From Bacteroidales bacterium (GTDB taxonomy: Bacteria; Bacteroidota; Bacteroidia; Bacteroidales; GCA-2748055): a stretch of DNA of 7,236 nucleotides. Below, piece after piece: positions 5,376 through 7,236 of this stretch (the stretch's first letter is position 1; each line of letters starts with the position of its first letter). Below the pieces are notes generated by a model. The model was not told where the DNA came from and searched no databases. It saw only the letters and a program-made list of their open reading frames with translations. The position numbers were made by a program, and so were the translations under genes. Location: positions 1-7,236 of the forward strand of contig JAOZLK010000222.1 of the NCBI GenBank assembly GCA_029934875.1, given 5' to 3'.

Positions 5376-7236
5376 ATGAAACGAATTATTTGTATACAGG
5401 TATTTGTATTGCTTTGTGTAATCGCCTCTTTTGGTCAGAATGATGGTGGTGCCGGACTTGAGATTATACCGGTAGAGCTGGAGACCCTTGATACCAGTCT
5501 CCCGGAAATACCCTGGATCGGGAAGGACCTGAAGGAGTTTTTCAGGAGTGAACCACTGTTCTCAATTGCTGCAGATGACACTGAAACAGGTGCAAATGGC
5601 TGGGTGGGTGTAAACCGGGATGAGATCATTATCAGGGTAGTTGTTTCAGATGATTATCATATAAATACCCGGTCGTCGGCTATGATATATGATGGAGATG
5701 CCATCCAATTTGGTATTGATGCCGATGGTGACGGGGTTGGTCACAGCTTAAAAACGGAAGCGTATACAGGTCCGAATGATGCCTCAATCACCTTTGCACT
5801 TACCGATGACGGACCCAGGGCATGGGCCCATTATTATGGTCATCCTGAGGGTCCCGGGGAGTTTAAAAACCTGACCCTGGATATTGAGCGAGATAATAGA
5901 AACTATACCACCACTTATGATATTCGCCTGCCCTGGGAAAGCTTTCAGATGCAGCCGGGTATCAGTTCGTATATGGGTGTGGCATTTCAGATCAATGATA
6001 CAGATATAGGGCCAAAGCAGAAACGGATATACTGGGGACTGGGAGCGGGGGGCAATTTAAGACCGGGATTGTTTAAGAAGCTTCGTATAGCTGCACCAGA
6101 TGAGTATTTCATTTCAGTTCAGCCGATAAAGAGCAAGATATGGTCTCCGGCCGACAAGGCAGAGGTGATGGTAGCCATTCATGCTGATCACCCTGTTGAT
6201 CTGGGAGCCCGTTATGGAGCTCTGAACAGGCAGGTGACCATCCAATTAGAGGAGCCTCCATTGCTCAAAAGATATGCTGTACAGCTGTCACCCGGAGATC
6301 TCCCCCTGCAGCATGACTCCCTTTTTGTTGAGGTCAAAGGAGATGGCTTGGATGGCATTCGCTCCGGAATTGAAATTGACTATTCCGGGTCGATACTCAC
6401 AGGTTTCAGGGAGACCATCGATGCTCTGGTCCATGATTCTCCTCACTCTCTCTATACACGTCACCTTCAATCCATTGATGCCATTGTTTTGGATGAATGG
6501 AACAAGGCGATGATCCGGCTGGATGAGGATCCTTACCATTTGCATCTGCTGGCAGATCATATGAAAATCATTTTAGATGGTTTTCAGAGAGGATTGGCTG
6601 ACTGGGATCATCAGCCAGACGGCAGTAAATCCCTGGTTTTTGCTTTTTTATCAAGTCAGGACAGGTCGCTGCAGTTTTATAAACTCAGTTTGCCTGCCGG
6701 TTTTAATCCTGACAAGAGATACCCTCTGATCATTGACCTGCATGGTAGTGGAAGTCCGTATACGCTGGACTTTTTCACACATATGTTTAAAGGAAACAGA
6801 TCATCGCAGGATGAAAACGGAATCGATGCAATTATTGCCTCACCCTGGGGAAGGGGAAATAACAGATACATGGGCATGGCTGAAACAGATATATGGGATG
6901 TAATGCGCGATGTAAAGCACACATTTCATATCGATCAGGAGCGTCAATACCTCAGCGGATTCTCAATGGGTGGTTACGGGACATGGGCCCTGGCCATACA
7001 TGCACCTGAGCATTGGGCAGCAATTGCTGTCTGTGCAGGCGGAGACATGGGAGCTCCTTCTGAATCAGGGCTTGCCCTTAATATTGCTGATATACCTGCG
7101 TTGATATGGCATGGTGACAGTGATGGAACTGTACCTGTTACGTATGCAATCAAGATGCAGAAAGCTCTGCAGTTAGTTGGGAACGATCCAAAGATGGTTC
7201 TTGTTCCCGGCAGGGGACATGATTTCAGAGCTGAGG
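5376..7236 (+). CDS. Secreted CBM9-like domain plus alpha/beta-hydrolase esterase (3' partial)
   Basis: The frame is open from ATG 5376 to the window end (620 codons, no stop). An ATG at 5368 is followed at once by a stop and is rejected. Residues 1-20 form a Sec signal peptide, probably cleaved before Q21. Residues about 45-240 resemble carbohydrate-binding family 9/DOMON-like beta-sandwiches: IRVVVSDDYH (86-95), DGDAIQFGIDADGDG (106-120), YDIRLPWESF (181-190) and GVAFQINDTD (201-210). A beta-rich linker (about 245-340) and a helical stretch (345-410) follow. The C-terminal alpha/beta-hydrolase (about 430 on) has the oxyanion segment DLHGSGS (454-460), nucleophile elbow GFSMGG (528-533, S530), acid loop WHGDSDGTVP (578-587, likely D583) and histidine in GRGHDF (612-617, H615), so the catalytic triad is complete before the cut. 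It most resembles CE1/PHB-depolymerase/S9-like esterases that remove acyl or aryl esters from plant or algal glycans. The periplasm or outside is its likely site. The exact ester is unknown. Confidence 0.9.
   Translation, partial: MKRIICIQVFVLLCVIASFGQNDGGAGLEIIPVELETLDTSLPEIPWIGKDLKEFFRSEPLFSIAADDTETGANGWVGVNRDEIIIRVVVSDDYHINTRSSAMIYDGDAIQFGIDADGDGVGHSLKTEAYTGPNDASITFALTDDGPRAWAHYYGHPEGPGEFKNLTLDIERDNRNYTTTYDIRLPWESFQMQPGISSYMGVAFQINDTDIGPKQKRIYWGLGAGGNLRPGLFKKLRIAAPDEYFISVQPIKSKIWSPADKAEVMVAIHADHPVDLGARYGALNRQVTIQLEEPPLLKRYAVQLSPGDLPLQHDSLFVEVKGDGLDGIRSGIEIDYSGSILTGFRETIDALVHDSPHSLYTRHLQSIDAIVLDEWNKAMIRLDEDPYHLHLLADHMKIILDGFQRGLADWDHQPDGSKSLVFAFLSSQDRSLQFYKLSLPAGFNPDKRYPLIIDLHGSGSPYTLDFFTHMFKGNRSSQDENGIDAIIASPWGRGNNRYMGMAETDIWDVMRDVKHTFHIDQERQYLSGFSMGGYGTWALAIHAPEHWAAIAVCAGGDMGAPSESGLALNIADIPALIWHGDSDGTVPVTYAIKMQKALQLVGNDPKMVLVPGRGHDFRAE

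Noticed and set aside
5368..5379. ATG at 5368 as start of the esterase
   Set aside because: It reads ATG CGA GGA TGA and stops at once; the signal-peptide frame starts at ATG 5376.
6274..6560. Open frames of 79 and 90 codons on opposite strands
   Set aside because: Both fall inside the continuous esterase frame that runs from 5376 to the window end; they are out-of-frame shadows.

Overview
The window looks like chromosome from a polysaccharide- and sulfated-glycan-degrading bacterium, most likely a Bacteroidota (Marinilabiliales/Prolixibacteraceae-like). This is an inference. It rests on moderate GC in genes with AT-rich spacers, an A-rich leader instead of a Shine-Dalgarno before deoC, a lipoprotein-type sulfatase, and Tat-type signals on metabolic enzymes. 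No rRNA, tRNA, CRISPR array, insertion sequence or phage gene is visible. Five protein-coding genes are supported; the first and last are cut by the window edges.

Left block (1-2375, + strand): a 5'-truncated gene encodes an unusual single chain. It has a DoxX-like multi-pass membrane region, then an internal RR (Tat-like) signal with a fifth hydrophobic segment, then a TIM-barrel-like soluble domain of an uncharacterised family. It overlaps by 38 bp a creatininase-family metalloamidohydrolase gene that has its own N-terminal RR signal. The two are almost certainly co-transcribed and probably place two folded enzymes on the outer face of the inner membrane.

Middle (2376-4308): an AT-rich convergent spacer of about 370 bp ends in a strong bidirectional hairpin terminator. 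The hairpin overlaps the last codons of a minus-strand type I sulfatase, a predicted lipoprotein with formylglycine motif CSASR.

Divergent spacer (4309-4650): this 342-bp region between the sulfatase and deoC starts is rich in structure. It holds a short open stretch that reads like a decayed protein fragment, a hairpin at the end of that fragment, a perfect 16-bp palindrome and a further inverted repeat.

Right block (4651-7236, + strand): deoC (deoxyribose-phosphate aldolase) is followed 14 bp later by a large secreted protein. That protein has an N-terminal CBM9-like sugar-binding domain, a beta-rich linker and a C-terminal alpha/beta-hydrolase (esterase) domain, and runs off the window end.

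Taken together, the sulfatase and the CBM9-esterase point to removal of sulfate and ester groups from extracellular glycans, while DeoC is a cytoplasmic aldolase. The DoxX-Tat-TIM fusion plus Tat creatininase is the least explained part and the best candidate for an undescribed system: a membrane-tethered, possibly quinone-linked periplasmic enzyme pair.
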